NCBI GenBank assembly: GCA_033439795.1
Contig: JAUTDP010000013.1
Span: 1,302,001 to 1,366,000 of the forward strand
Reading direction: 5' to 3'
Length of the DNA stretch: 64,000 bases
Source: Sordaria brevicollis
Taxonomy: Eukaryota; Ascomycota; Sordariomycetes; Sordariales; Sordariaceae
The position numbers were made by a program, and so were the translations under genes. How positions within the stretch are numbered: the first letter of the stretch is position 1; each line of letters begins with the position of its first letter. The notes beneath the pieces are model-generated. The model was given only the letters and a program-made list of their open reading frames with translations, ran no database searches and was not told the DNA's origin. Shown here one piece after another: positions 40,228 through 56,840 of the stretch.

Positions 40228-40784
40228 ATGTCGACGCGACCGGCTGTCTTGTCAGTATATCCATGTCTGTAACCATGGCGACAAGAACAAGGATCTCACA
40301 CCCTTCTCGCTGACAGGTCCCTTTACCGGCGCTCCTTGAGGCTCTCGCTCGACTGGGCTGTCAACCGTCAGCTATGGCGCGGCCAGGCCCTTTACATTCG
40401 CTCGCTGTTCGAAAAGAACCGCGATGTCCACGATCCTAGGCAACTAAAGGTGCGCAGGGCTGCCCACACCATATAAGAATCCGCCCTGGCTGACCAACTG
40501 TCCTAGGTGCTTTTGAGGGAAACCGAGAAGCTGTTGGACCACTGGAAACATCCCGATCCTTTCGCCCACCCACTTTCCCCCGGAGGCAAGCAGCCACTTT
40601 TACTTGCGACGAGTACAGATGCAACTTTTGCTAATATTGTTTAGGTTCAAAATACGAGAGAAATCTGCCCGCTCACATTCTGGACTGTAAGTTTGACTGC
40701 TTTCTAGTCCATCTGACCTTGCACATTGCCATTCGCTAATGTGTTTACCCTCTTATCACAGCTCCTCCGCCGCTCAAGTTCTGA
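40228..40784 (+). CDS. NDUFB9: LYR-motif NADH:ubiquinone oxidoreductase (complex I) B22/NDUFB9-like subunit
   Basis: Accessory subunit of mitochondrial complex I, LYR family, located in the membrane arm (family knowledge). It has no long open frame. I assembled five exons: 40228-40250, 40317-40449, 40507-40585, 40645-40686 and 40762-40784, totalling 300 nt, 99 aa plus stop. The protein starts MSTRPAVLSLYRRSLRL with the L-Y-R motif, continues RGQALYIRSLF, then LLRETEKLLDHWKHPDPF and SKYERNLPAHILD, ending PPPLKF, the fungal B22 pattern. Intron 3 (40586-40644) has a GC donor (GCAAGC) and a TGCTAAT branch point; the other introns are GT-AG (intron 1 GTCAGT). The least certain point is the 23-nt first exon and its donor; GTATAT at 40255 is an alternative but breaks the frame. 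The short length is usual for fungal homologues. Confidence 0.88.
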
Positions 40785-41281
40785 GAATCCGAACCGCAGG
40801 TTGTTCGTCATCCATCGTTGATGTTTCCGCATGATACCGAACAGACCCAGTCAATTTCAGTCTAGTCTACGTCATGAAACAGCTTGGCCTTAGATGCCCC
40901 ATGCATGGCTCCCTAGACGCATTCCTTATGGACCAAAAATGATAAACCACGAAAACGTGGCCGGGTACCTGTTCCTGCTTGCAAATACCATCCGAGGTTA
41001 GACCTGATAATCACTTATATCCATTGTTGCGCGGCGATTCTGAAAATATCAGACATGGCGGGGGAAATCGAGACTCAGAACCATGAAAATATTAACGGCA
41101 CTTTTGATTGATGCTCAAAAGGTATTCTCATTCATGACCCATCGCCGTTGACGGGGATAATGTACAGCCCAAACATGAAAAAGCAACCGTTGACCCTAGA
41201 CCGTGAACCCCAATTTCATGAACCCAACGTGCCAACCAGAAAAAAGGGAAGAGAAAACAGAAATTAAAGTAAGCTCCGGCT
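40785..41281. terminator. Convergent 3' region between the NDUFB9-like gene and H2A
   Basis: Both flanking genes end toward this interval, so it should contain two 3' UTRs and polyadenylation regions. No other gene or structured element was recognised. Confidence 0.4.
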
Positions 41282-45174
<3,893 letters not shown>

Positions 45175-46127
45175 GTGTTCGGTGATGGGGTGTTTCGTGT
45201 CTTTCCTCTCATTTTCTGTCTAGGGCATTAGGATTTGCTTGGCATTTGGGTGTCACTTATGAGGAGACTTTTGGCCAGAGGTTCCAACACAATCCGCTTG
45301 GCGTCTCTTCTAATTGCAATGCGTTACGGATGGTCTGCTTTTTTATTATCTTTGGGGGCAATGTCTTCTCACGGCTTACGGGGTTCTTGCGATTGTACAA
45401 TAACATACCTTGAAATCAGGGTTTCGGACGAAATGAAATCGTGCATATGATCAAAGAGCATCGCGTGTTCAGCTCCGCAAGTGACGCGAAGACCATCTTA
45501 ACCACATTCAACAACGACAATCCGTGAACACTATCATGCATTGCATGCTTTTGACCACACAAAATCACGGATCGATCCCGCCAAACAAATGGGTGTCATT
45601 TCTAGCTTGAAGGCATGGTCAGTGAACACATTCCTGGAGATCGGACAAAGCCTCTCTACCTTTAACGACGGCTCCGGAACTTGGAGTGTTTTGTGGAAGG
45701 CACCAGTCGTTCGCCCCCGATGATTCATGGTTGCCTGTGGTGTTTACGGGCCAGGCGGGAAAGACTTGTGATACCGAAAAGGCTCTTGGTAGAAAACTCA
45801 AGGTTTGGGGATGTCGATCTCGTGGTGAGAAAGCCAACTTTTATCAATCATGCGCCAAGTAAGCCATCTATAACATTTGGTTGCCCATCACATCATCAAC
45901 CCCCTGTGGACGGGCGTAAACATGCAAATATTCATGTAAGTATGCAGATAGGAAACATTGAACATCTGCGTCTCCGTTGTAAATAGACATATGCTTCCGT
46001 TGTGAATAGACATATGCTGGGTGAACTAAGGAGTCTTCCGGTCTGCCACCCCGACCCTGACGCCATGGTTTACTTGATATTCAGTAGCAGGTTTCTATTT
46101 CCGGCCAACAAGCTGATACCCAGCGTC
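45175..46127. terminator. Convergent 3' region between H2B and SQS1
   Basis: Both neighbours end here, so this holds two 3' UTRs. A 2 x 23-bp tandem duplication sits at 45973-46018. Nothing else is recognisable. Confidence 0.4.
45973..46018. repeat. Two-copy 23-bp tandem repeat
   Basis: TCCGTTGTAAATAGACATATGCT is followed directly by a copy with one substitution (A to G at base 9). It lies beyond the 3' end of SQS1. Confidence 0.9.
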
Positions 46128-48327
46128 CTATCCAAGGCCTGCCTTGGATCGCTTGACAACCTGCTTCACAGGCTCCAGAATTCCCTTATTATCTATGCTA
46201 CCAAGACCCATCCCCTTGCTCCATCCCATCTTTTCGAGCATGGCGCGGCCCTTATTCTCCTGGCCTAGTTCCGGGGCAGATGCTCCCACAACCTCACCAT
46301 CACGTACTGTAACGGCTTTGTGGCCAGAGCGTCCGCCACCGACGCCAGACGACGTTTTGAAGGATGTTTTGCCCTTCGTGTCAAGTCGGTGAAAGTACTT
46401 CCGGTTGATGCGTAACGCTGCCTGGTCAACATGACCGACGACTTCTTCAATACGGTGCTCTTTGTATCTCAACGTGGCCTTCGTGCGGTATAGAATCGGG
46501 CGGCGCTGGTCACCCTTTCCGGTCGATTGAGATTTGATTTTGAACTTGTTGGCCAGTTCGTGAAGAACCTTGCGAGCTTGTTTATCCATTGGGGGAAATT
46601 GTATACTGTAAACGTAAAAGCCATGTCAGTCAAGTTGCGTGCGAGGCTGCAAAGGTACATGGGGTGATGAGAAATTGCCTACCTTTCATCCGCAGTGAGA
46701 AGAAATGCCACAAGCTCGGTTTTGATGTCGTCAAGCGTCATCCCAGTGAGATACTTGACGCGCAAGTCGTCAGGGTTGGCGTACTTGCCCAAAAGGCCCT
46801 GGGCACGCAAGTCCTCTCGCGCAAGCTTGCGCTGCTTTTTCCTCTCCCTGTCTTTCTGCCATGCAGTCTTCAGGACCAGCTCGATCTCAGAGTCCGATAC
46901 GTTGAAGTTGGGAAGTTGTTTGCTGCGTCGATTTCGTCCTGGTGGGATGAACCCAGGGTTGGCCCATCCGTCAGTCAACTCGAGGCCGTCAAACGCATCG
47001 GCCACCGCGGTGGCACTGGGGAAGCCTTCGGCCCGGCCTGCACGCCTCTTGTTCTTGACATTTCGGACATTGAAAGCAGCCTCCTCCGAGAACAGGACCA
47101 GCTCGTTGCTTCCCATGCCCAGCTCCTCTTGTTTGGCGAACAGACGAGCAAGTGTCTCATCATCAATATCTTCTTCGTCGATATCCAGTTGCTCGTTTTC
47201 AATACTGTCCTCGCTGGCGTTGCTACCACCCGTCTCAGACATGACTTCCATATCTTCCATGTCATCCGAGTCGTCTCCAAAGCTGACTGCATTCTCATTA
47301 CCACCCAGGTCCCTGCGGTTGGCAAAAGTCCTGAGATGGCTAGTGAGAATATCATCCCCATCAGAGTCGTCCGCAAGATTGGCGATATAGTCTGCCAGGA
47401 TTTCATCCTCATCATCGTCCTCCATGTATACCCGAGCCCGCCCTAGATTCTTCTTGGAACCCCGCTTTGAGCTCTTTGGTTTGGACGTGGATGTGGCCAT
47501 GCCTTCTTTCGCAGAAGCTGGCCCGGCGGCGATGCTCACCTGCGTGCTCGTGGAAGCTTCAACGGCTCTGGTGGTGAAAACCTTGGTTGGGGAGGTAATG
47601 CTGGTGTCGAGGTTTCTTTGCTGGCACACCGGTTGGGCTGTGGACGGGGGCTGGGGATTTCTGCCTTTAAAGAGAATAATCTCCTCACTCGAGTCGGAAT
47701 GGTCACTAAGCGACTGTCGATCTGGAATCGGCACGGGTGTATGATCTGCGCCGACCACACTTTCGTTGCGGGTTAAATCAAAGTAGAAGAGCTGCTCGGT
47801 AGCTTCAACAAGCCCTCCAGTCTTCGCAACAGCATCGGGCTGGTCATGAGCAGTAGCTTCACAGCTGTGCAGAAGTTGTTTCATGACGGAATCCTCCGGT
47901 TTTAGACTTTCTCCGGCGGCTTCCAACGTGGCTTCCTGAATCTCATCTAGCTGGTGCTCAATCTCCTCTGAGACATCCATGCCGACCGAGGTCGGAGATG
48001 CACTAGGTAGCAACTCCGGCTGCTTCAGTGGCTCGATGTAGCCGGCACTCACAAATTGAACAGGCTTCGTTCTAAGATTCGTACCCCACGAGAGTTGATG
48101 AGAGGTGGTATTTCTAGCCTCATCGCGCATGGTAAAGCCTGAGGTATGGTGTTAGATGAGCAGCTGCAGGAAGTGCGAGAAAGGACTCTACCATGGTTGT
48201 TCGCGGTGACACCCGTGATCAAACTTTCTGGGGCTGCAAAGTTTCGTGCGTTTTTCTGTGTTGTTGTAGCTCGCATACGGGCATTCTTCGGTCCCGCATG
48301 TGGCCGTTTGCCCTTCTTGGGCGCCAT
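46128..48327 (-). CDS. SQS1: SQS1-like R3H and G-patch protein (squelch of splicing suppression)
   Basis: The yeast homologue activates the DEAH helicase Prp43 through its G-patch, in splicing and ribosome biogenesis (known). Three exons (48327-48192, 48138-46683, 46605-46128) total 2070 nt, 689 aa. Residues 1-20 are MAPKKGKRPHAGPK..., a basic nuclear-type start. Exon 1 joins exon 2 as NNHGFTMRDEA. The long middle is acidic and low in complexity (EDDDEDEILADYI near the centre, DIDEEDIDDETLARLF further on). An R3H domain lies at about 540-600, with R-x3-H in ARKVLHELA (Arg542, His546). A G-patch at about 645-689 has GRAMLEKMGWSKGMGLG and ends KAGLG. The GTAGGC...TTTACAG intron is needed to keep the R3H domain in frame. 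The start rests on family similarity. Confidence 0.93.
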
Positions 48328-49284
48328 AGCGGGCGTGGGCGATGAAGCTGTGTCTGGGACAATGCGGACCAGGACGCTCAACTCAGAGAGGCTGGCAGAG
48401 AATGGAAAGGAGCAAGATGGTGATGGGAAGTCTCTTGCGGAACAGCAGGTCTGAAGAAGAGACCTGTGGCGGTGGCGAACCAAATATGAAGGCTACCTAT
48501 TTAAGGTATTCCTAAGCAGCCTGGGGAAGGCAGTAGACAGCTGTCATGGTTTTCGATGAAGCGGTGGTGGAAAATCTCGTTTGCCGTTGAGTCGCCGCAA
48601 CCAAATCCGCTTTCCGTTTTGGCAACAGTGCTCCTGGGCGAAGGTTTGTATGTATGGTAGTAGCGAGGGTACCGCAGTGTAGACGAGCCCAGCACCTCCC
48701 AGGTCGTAAATCCAGGCTTCCGCTGTTTAGGTAGGTAACCACGCTGCGGCAGGCAGAAGTGGAAGGGTGGTTTTGTACCATAGCGCGCCTAGGGGTAGTC
48801 TCTTCCACAGAACCTCCGTCCACGGCGCTCAACGGACCCACCCCACAAAATGTGGGTCTCCCTTTCAGTATGGTTTTGCTTGTTGAAATAGTCACCAAGA
48901 TGATAATTTTTGAATAATAGTTATATAATTATTTTACATTTACTAAAATAGTCTTCGTAATAGTCCTCTTTGATAAAATATTTCAATGCATTAAAATTAA
49001 GAAGGAAGAAATAGGCTTTAAGAACGATTTCTTTTATATTGAAAATTATTTTGTAAATAAGGATAAACTTCGAGATTATTTTCCCAACAAAAATTATCTC
49101 TTAATTCCAATAATTTATTTTATTATTAATTATATTATTATTTTAAGTACGAAATTTTTTTTGTACTTAAAAACTTTATAATTATAAAACAATCACCAGA
49201 TTATTTTCAAATTAACCCTCTGCGCGCTATGATAATTATTTAACACATCTAGATCCCATCCAGTATAAACTAAAGTACGTAGTA
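48328..49284. promoter_or_regulatory. SQS1 upstream region and edge of AT-rich tract
   Basis: 48328-48900 has normal composition and should contain the SQS1 promoter. From about 48900 the sequence turns abruptly AT-rich. No gene is seen. Some CA/TG remain in 48900-49284, so RIP is partial. Confidence 0.4.
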
Positions 49285-49624
49285 AGAGTACATTCGCGTA
49301 CCTAGTAAATGGCTTTAATAAATAGCTTTATTATTTTCTATCAAAATTTACCAAGGTGTATTCCTAGCGTTTAATAAATGTTTTAACTATAAATGTACTC
49401 AAAAATCGATCTAGTAAATACGTGGATTGGAAATCCGTTTTTCGCCAATCAGAATACGCTATTTCTATAAATTTACTAACTATCTTCCAACCTCAACCCA
49501 TTTGGAAATATCATTAGTAAATATATATTTACAAAACTATTTACGCTTGGCCCGTACTACAAGCTATTAAGTTATTTACTAAAACCATTTATTAAAGCTA
49601 TTTACTAAGTACGTAAACGTGCTT
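49285..49624. mobile_element. AT-rich MITE-like element with ~45-bp inverted ends and TA flanks
   Basis: The left end reads AAGAGTACATTCGCGTAC then CTAGTAAATGGCTTTAAT; the right end in reverse complement reads AAAGCACGTTTACGTAC then TTAGTAAATAGCTTTAAT. TA flanks both ends (49283-49284 and 49625-49626). The body has no coding capacity. It fits a Tc1/mariner-type non-autonomous element; the family is unknown. Confidence 0.65.
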
Positions 49625-49628
49625 TAAT

Positions 49629-50006
49629 GGCTCAGCGCTAGAAATAAATTAAATAGAAACTTCTACTTATTTGAATTTAATTGAGTAGGTTAAATTAACA
49701 CTTTAATTTATTTGAATTTGGTTTAATATATTAACTTAATTCAATTTGCTAAAAAAACTATTTACTAGTTATTAATATACTTAGTATTTGAAAGTCCGGG
49801 TAGATTAAATTTGGAAGGTTAAAACCCATTTGAAGACGGGTTTTTTGCCGGCTATAACCCTAACCCCTAATTAATCAAATTCCTTAAATCAAATCAGGAC
49901 TTCGATTTATTTAGCCAAATCAAATCGGAACCTCGATTTATTTACCAATTTATTTGAATTTAATTAATTTAATTTAATCGATTTAATTTATCTCTAGCAC
50001 TATAAT
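49629..50006. repeat. Inverted-repeat block, possibly another small DNA transposon
   Basis: GCGCTAGAAATAAATTAAAT (49635-49654) is mirrored by GTGCTAGAGATAAATTAAAT in reverse complement (50000-49981). The inside is AT-rich with recurrent TTTATTTGAATTTAATT. It adjoins the MITE at 49285-49624. No clear target duplication was found. Confidence 0.45.
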
Positions 50007-50102
50007 AGCCTAGGCAAGTAGTACCTCTTTATTTATATAGAACCCACCCGCTACTAACCAAGTACTATCGAAGCACGCGATACCTTCGCTAGGCAATAAA
50101 AG

Positions 50103-50420
50103 TGTCGGAAACAGTATTAGGGGTAATAAAAGGTCTATTGAAGTAACTAAGTAGATTAACTTAAAGAGGTTTAAAGAGTCTCTAATAAGCTAATGCCTAT
50201 TAAACGAGGGAATTTAAGGGTCTATATACAAATTTATGAACTAAAGTATTACGTCTTCCTAAAGCTACCCTTAAATAAAGTTATTCCCTTAATTTAGGAC
50301 TAACGTATAGAGTAATAATTATAACGTTAGAGTCGTTTAAAACTAATTAGAGCGGGTTAGAGGTTATAATACTATTTATAATCCCTATTTTTAATAGATA
50401 TAATATTAAGTTTTCTAATA
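50103..50420 (-). repeat. 3' LTR of copia-like element 1
   Basis: A 318-bp LTR starting TGTCGGAAACAGTATTAG on plus. It shares GTATTACGTCTTCCTAAAG and AGAGCGGGTTAGAGGTTA with the right LTR. RIP is weak at the left edge and stronger to the right. Confidence 0.85.
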
Positions 50421-53400
50421 CACCCCTTTAACTATAATTATTAAAGTAAAGCTAGAATAATAGAGAAAACCGTAAATTAAATATAAAAAGACTTATTATT
50501 AATTTTAGAAACCTTATTCCTTATTTTCGATTTTATTTAGATTTAATAGCAGCCTTTTATTTTGGGAACTTCGTAAAGTTCGAAGAGATTTTATACCTAA
50601 TATTTCCTAGAATTTAGCGTATTTATTAATAGTTAAAACCTTTATTATTTTATTCGTTGGCATTTTATTTATTTCCTTATAGTCGATTTTAATTATCCCT
50701 TTTTTAACCTCTTAACGAATTTAATAATTATAAATATGGATATACCGGAATTTAATATTAATTTAAGCGTTTTTTATAATAACGAACCGAATAATTTAGG
50801 TATTATCGTATAAAACTATAGGTATTAAATTAGTAAAGTTAACAAGTTATAAAATTAAACGAGCGGTAAAAATAATTTTTTTAATTATTAAATTTAAAGA
50901 AAATAATTCTACTTCCGTTATTAAAATTATAATTATCGCCTATTTAATTACGCCCTATTAAATAAAATTACCGAAAAATTTAATCATAAAACTTTAGGAA
51001 TTTTTTCGATTTATTTTATTATTTATCGAAATATCCGAAGTAATTTCTAATACGTCGTTACCCCTAAAAATTAAATAGAAATTACGAATTGTATAGAAAT
51101 AATATAATATTTTATTTATTATTTTATAGTAATTTAAGTTAAGATTATAAAAATAACGAATTAATCGATTTACGGCGAATACGGCGTTTAATCGAATAAT
51201 AATAATAGTATAAAGAATAGATTTTATTTTAATTTAATAATTATAAATAACTTTACCCGTTACTTTATTTTTAAAAGGTATTAATTTTCGAGCGGTTATA
51301 GGGATAAAAGTTATATATTTATCGGTAGCGAATTAATAAATCTTTTTAATATAGGAACGTTAAAATAGTTAAATTTTACATTTAATATAGTCCTTAATTA
51401 TTTTAATATTTAGAAATTAATAAAGATCCTCTCTTCTTATAAAATAATAACGCTATTTTAGTTCCTTTATATATCGACGAATTTCCTTCTAACGGTATTT
51501 TAAATAAGTAAAAATTATATTATTAATATAATAGAAGACGTAAATCCCGTTTTTAATAAAAATGTAAGGTTCTTCCGGTATAGGTAAAAAGCCGATATTT
51601 AAAAAAGCGTCGGTAAACTCTTATTATAAGTAAAACCTTTCTTAATTTTTAATAACCTTATAGTATTTATATATAAACGATTTTATTAAAATTAGCGTTA
51701 ATAAAGGTATTAATTACGTTATATTAAATTAATTTTAAATTAAAACGAATAATAATAGTAATAATAATTTAAAATAATCGTTTTATTGGAATAGAAGTAT
51801 ATATTTCTTCGTTAATTTTTCATTATTAATCTTTTTATACGATTAGCCTTACTTTAACCTTTTTAAATTTCTTATTTTTATAGAATTTATAAATATAAAT
51901 TTATATATAATTAAAAATTTATTTCCCTTTAATTTTAAATTTATTAGAATTAATTTTTAATTAGGTACGTATATTTTTATAATTATTAAGATAATTTTAC
52001 TTTATTTCGAGAAATTATTAACGAAGGAGGTAATCCTTGAAATTGTTATATCGTTTGGGAATTAGCGGTAAATTATACTTATAAATAATATAAAATTTAT
52101 TATTTTTAAATAGCTTTTTAAATTAGGCCTTTATAATAATATCGCTTTTATATAGAGTAATAGGTTAATAAAGACGATTAGTATTAAAAGTTAATTTTTA
52201 GGGTATAAAACTTTCGTTAATTTTTTATTCGAATTTAAGTTCTTAAAATAGATTAGTGAAAAATAATAAAGGAGGAAAAATATTTAACGGAATTAAGTAA
52301 TTAAAAATATAATTTATTTTTATTTTTTTGGATATTTTTGGTTGTTTTAATTCTTATTCCTCTTTTGAATTTAAATTTTTAATGGGTTTAAATCGAAATA
52401 AATCGCTAGGGAAGTTTTTTTAAATATTTAAGTTTTTAATATCGATTTAGTTTCTTATAGGTAAAGGTTCGATAGGACTTTAATTGGCCTTTTTAAATAA
52501 ATTAGCGAATTGGTCGGAAAAGATATAAAAAGATTTTTATTCTTTAGTTAAATTTGAAAAAAATTTCGAATATTTATTAAATATAATATTTCGAATATTA
52601 ATAATTTAATTCGTAATCGGGTTCTAAATACGATAAATCATTATAGAAGCGTATTTAATAAAATAATTAATTTATACTTTGGGTCGAAATTTATTTAATC
52701 GATTTTATTTAAATTGGGTAGATTTCGTTATAGTATAAGCTTTATATTTATAAATTTTTAAATAATTTAAATTTAATTTATAAAGAGTAGTAAAATTTTG
52801 TCGTTAAATAATAATAATATAAAAACGCTTTTATAAAGATTTTTAATCGTTAAAATATTTCGGTAACCAATTAGAAAGGTAAATAGTAATTAAATAAGCC
52901 TTTAATTAGAGAAATAAAGGAAATTTCGAATTATTTATTATAATAGTACTTTTTTATTGATAATATCCCTAATTCGTTCCGCCCCGCTATTTTAAACTTA
53001 TATATTAAGAATATAGGGTTTAATTTTAACGCCTTTAATTGTAAGTTATAAAGTGACCGCGAACGTTTAAATAATTTCGTTATTGTATTCGAAATATTTT
53101 AGAGTAATTAAGTAGCGATTTTTAAAAATTATAAATAGGTCGCGAAATATAATAAAGAGAGAAGTTACGTTTTTATTATTTAAATAATAATTTTAAACGT
53201 ATTTAATATATTAATAAATAAATAATATTATATTTATTTCCCCGTTGGAATTAATAGGCCTAATATTAAGAAAATTGATAACGATCCGCTTTTTTAATTT
53301 ATTATTATAATCTTTAACCTTTTAACGGATTTAATATTTAAATTTTATTATAGTATAGTTATTATATTCTACCGTTTTCGGCGCGCCTTTAATTTTGGTA

Positions 53401-55523
53401 TTATCAACGTTATATAAATAGGAGAGGATTTATAAGTTATAGTAACCGAAGCGTTAATATTAAATTCAATTATTTTAGTAGGTATTATAGCGATTAGGTA
53501 ATAAATCGCAATATTAATTTCAATATATAAAAAATAATAATTATATTTTAAAGAGGGGTAAATCTTCGAAAATAATTTAGCCTAATCGTATTAATAATCG
53601 ATAAAAAAATATATTATTATAATAACGAAAATAATTATTAAACGGTTTATAGTTTTAATAAAAGTTTTATTGCCGAAATAATTATAAAAAAATTAAATCC
53701 GTAGCGAATATAAGAATAAAAGTAATATTTTTAGATCGAAGCCATTTAAATCCCTTTTTGCTTTTGATAATAATATTGATTATTTTAAATTTTTTAATAA
53801 AAATAGTAGAGTTTTTAATTTAGAAGAATTCGTAATAAGGAATTCTTCGAAAATTAAAGAAACGAATAATTTAATTAAAAATATATAATGAATTTCCCGA
53901 ATTAGAAATAATATAATTTTTAAATAAATAAATAATATCATTATTCGGTTAAAGGGTAATAGTAAACGTTATTTTATAAACCCTTCTTTATTCTTTTAAT
54001 AAAATAAGTAAATTAATTAATTAATTCGATTCGTTAATTCCGCTATTAAATTTTTTATTATTAGTATAAGAATTTTTTTCTTAATTAATAAATTTCTTCT
54101 TAAGGGATTTGCAATACTTTTTATAATTATAGTAGAGCTTTTTATTATTTTAAAAGCGTTCTTTAATTTCCTTTCTAACGTCTTCGTTTTTAAATTAATT
54201 AAATTTAATAAATTAAAAGTAAAAATATTAATATTATTTATATAAATATTAATTACAATTATAAATTAAGTAACAAATATTACCCTTAATTAATTTATTA
54301 ATATTAATTTTTTTACGTTTAAAAGATTTATTTTCCTTTAAAATAAATCTTTATTTACTTTAAGCGTAGAAACCGGTTCTTCGTTTAATTAAAGTACGAA
54401 TTTAGGTAATATTAATCGTAATAATCATTATAATTTCGTCGGTAGCGTTATATTTTTTAAAATTATTAAAAATTGTATAAAAATCGAAATTATAATAATA
54501 AACCTCTTTTTTATAATAATAGCGGACTTTAAATATTTATAAGGGTCGTATAATAAATAGCGCTTTAAGGATATTATTAAATTAAGTATTAATATTTAAT
54601 ATTTTAAGAATTTTATAGCGAATTTTAAGGATTTTAAGGGTATTTTATTTATTAATTTATTTATTTATTCCGCCTTTAGGGATTTTGGTAAGAAATTGAA
54701 TATAAGCCCTATAACGGCGATAAATAGAAATTTGGGTATTAATAGGGTTATAATAATAAATTAAACGAATTTTGATAAATTATTTCAACGTTATTAAATT
54801 AGGTAAGAAGGTATTAATTTTAAAGTTTAATTTAATGGATTTAAATATTTAATTTCGAAATTTAATATTATTACCAGCGAAGGTTTTACGAACGTTAAAG
54901 TCGTAAATATTCTCCTTTTAATCGTTTTTATATATTTTTTTACTATTTATAATAAAATCGATAAGGGTAACATATAAATTAGGAATTTATTCGGTAATAA
55001 ATTAAAGGGTATTAATTATTAGAGCGGGTTAAATAGGATTATAAACTAAAATATTATTTTACAATTTTATAATATAATTTCGAATAGTATTAATCCGATT
55101 TCGAATTTATTAAATAAGAAAGTAATTATTTATAGGAGTTTTAATTAAATTGGGAGGAATTAATTTTAATCCTTTAAAGTAATTAAATATTTTATAATTT
55201 ATAATTAATTTATAGAGGTCATTCTCCTATTCTTTATATTTTTTAACGTTATTAAAGTAGGGATAAAAAATTTTAATAATAGGACCGTCGGATATAATAA
55301 TATTTTTAATAATATTAATTAATAGTAATAAAATAGGATAAACGTTAAAAAATATCAAAGAGGGTTAATATAAAATAGAAGTAAAATAAATAAAAATAAA
55401 TAATATTTAATTAGAAGTATAATTTAGTTAGAAAGTTAAAATAGATATATAATAGATATATAGAGGGAGTAAGAGTATTTTTAAATTTTATAGCGAAGTA
55501 GAGGCGCTAATTAGATTATTAAT

Positions 55524-55841
55524 TATCGGAAATATTATTAAGGGTAATAAAAAGTCTATTAAAGTAATTAAATAAATTAATTTGAAAAGGTTTGAAAAAT
55601 TTTTAATGAATTAATATTTATTAAACGAAGGAGTTTAAGGGTCTATATATAAATTTATAAATTAAAGTATTACGTCTTCCTGAAACTACTTTTAAATAAA
55701 ACTATTCCCTTAATCTAGGATTAACGCATAGAACTATAATTATAACATTAGAGTTGTTTAGAGCTAATTAGAGCGGGTTAGAGGTTACGATACTACCTGT
55801 AATCCCTGTATACAACAGATGCAATACTAGGTTTTCCGACA
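55524..55841 (-). repeat. 5' LTR of copia-like element 1
   Basis: A 318-bp LTR ending TACTAGGTTTTCCGACA on plus. The last ~50 bases keep CA/TG dinucleotides, while the inner part is RIP-mutated. Confidence 0.85.
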
Positions 55842-55895
55842 AAAAGTACTCTACCTATATTTACAAAGTAATTACACACGTTACGCGTAGAGGTA

Positions 55896-56237
55896 CAATA
55901 ACTACCCCTGCAGTTGCAAGTAGAGTAGGCAGGCGGAATTTCTAGCAAAAGGGGGGGTTTTGCAATAGAGGATGCAAGTGCACAGACCACTCTCAGCCCT
56001 CGAGCTACTGGTCATCTTCTCCCAGGGCAAAAAAGTGGGTCGCCAAGCCCTTCGGTAGGCGGGTATAAGTGCCGCGCCCACCAAAATTAGACCCCTTCTT
56101 TTGCAAATCCGCCCTTAAAGCCGTTGCAATAGCAATTAACAATCCTCCCCCGCAGAGGGAATGCGGGCAGCCAAATTCTTGTGCAAAAGGGGGGTTTTAG
56201 CAAAAGGGGGGCCTTGCAACTGCAGGGGTAGTTACTG
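55896..56237. mobile_element. Fot1/pogo-type MITE (342 bp)
   Basis: Terminal inverted repeats of about 25 bp (CAATAACTACCCCTGCAGTT on the left, CAGTAACTACCCCTGCAGTT on the right in reverse complement) are flanked by TA at 55894-55895 and 56238-56239. A CAGT start and TA target fit the pogo/Fot1 group (family knowledge). The body has GCAAAAGGGGG motifs and no transposase. It has not been RIP-mutated. It lies about 50 bp from the copia 5' LTR and 600 bp upstream of ATG4. Confidence 0.8.
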
Positions 56238-56840
56238 TAGGAAGAACCCTAGTGGCCCATACCCTCCATCCTTCCACCCCTGCCATGGGTGGGTGTCAGT
56301 TGTCCCCAGCGAAGGGTCTCAGATGACATCGTTACCTCACTACCTCTAGCATCCCCGCCGCTAATCGCAACTGAGGAATCTAAAGCAACAGAGAGCACCT
56401 GTTCGCCCAGCTGCATCCCTATCTACCCACGTACCTCTGAGACCTCTCCGGCTTACTCCCTACTGCGTGGTACCTTACCTTTTAAGTAACCCTTTTAGAC
56501 CAAACGTTGTCGTTCTTCCGTCCGCAGGGCAGTCTTTGTTGGGCCAGCACACTAACACCCTCCCCTTCGAGCCTCCTCACTGGACAGCACGACGCTTCTC
56601 CTCTCCTGGACTTCCTTCCATACCTCTACCTCTACAGCAGTCATCACCCGCCTTCGCTGTTTCCGCCGCCGATAATCCAAGTTAACGCGTCACCTTCCTC
56701 GAGCTCGATCACGTATCGTCCGGCGAGCCTGGCCACTCTGATCCTCCGGCACGCATTGCGTGGCTCGTTAAAGCTGGACTCTGCCGGCATCTCCCTTTAC
56801 TGGCCAGGTCCACCCTCCTCTAGACGCCCAAGAAACATTC
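56238..56840 (+). promoter_or_regulatory. ATG4 upstream region
   Basis: Normal composition and pyrimidine-rich in 56600-56700, consistent with a promoter and 5' UTR. Open frames on plus here overlap each other and do not resemble known proteins. Confidence 0.4.

Larger units (their letters stand above)
50103..55841 (-). mobile_element. Complete copia-like LTR retrotransposon 1 (5.74 kb), RIP-mutated
   Basis: Two 318-bp direct LTRs (50103-50420 and 55524-55841) with TGTCGG...CCGACA-type ends bound it, and the 5-bp target AAAAG is duplicated at 50098-50102 and 55842-55846. It is the reverse of the element starting at 60850, whose plus strand shows gag-protease motifs, so this copy is coded on minus. 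The interior is saturated with RIP and has no open frame. The outer LTR edges are lightly mutated. Copia assignment comes from the sister copy. Confidence 0.85.

Noticed and set aside
49854..49870. Telomere-like TAACCCTAACCCCTAA
   Set aside because: Only about one and a half repeat units; no array, so no sign of a chromosome end.
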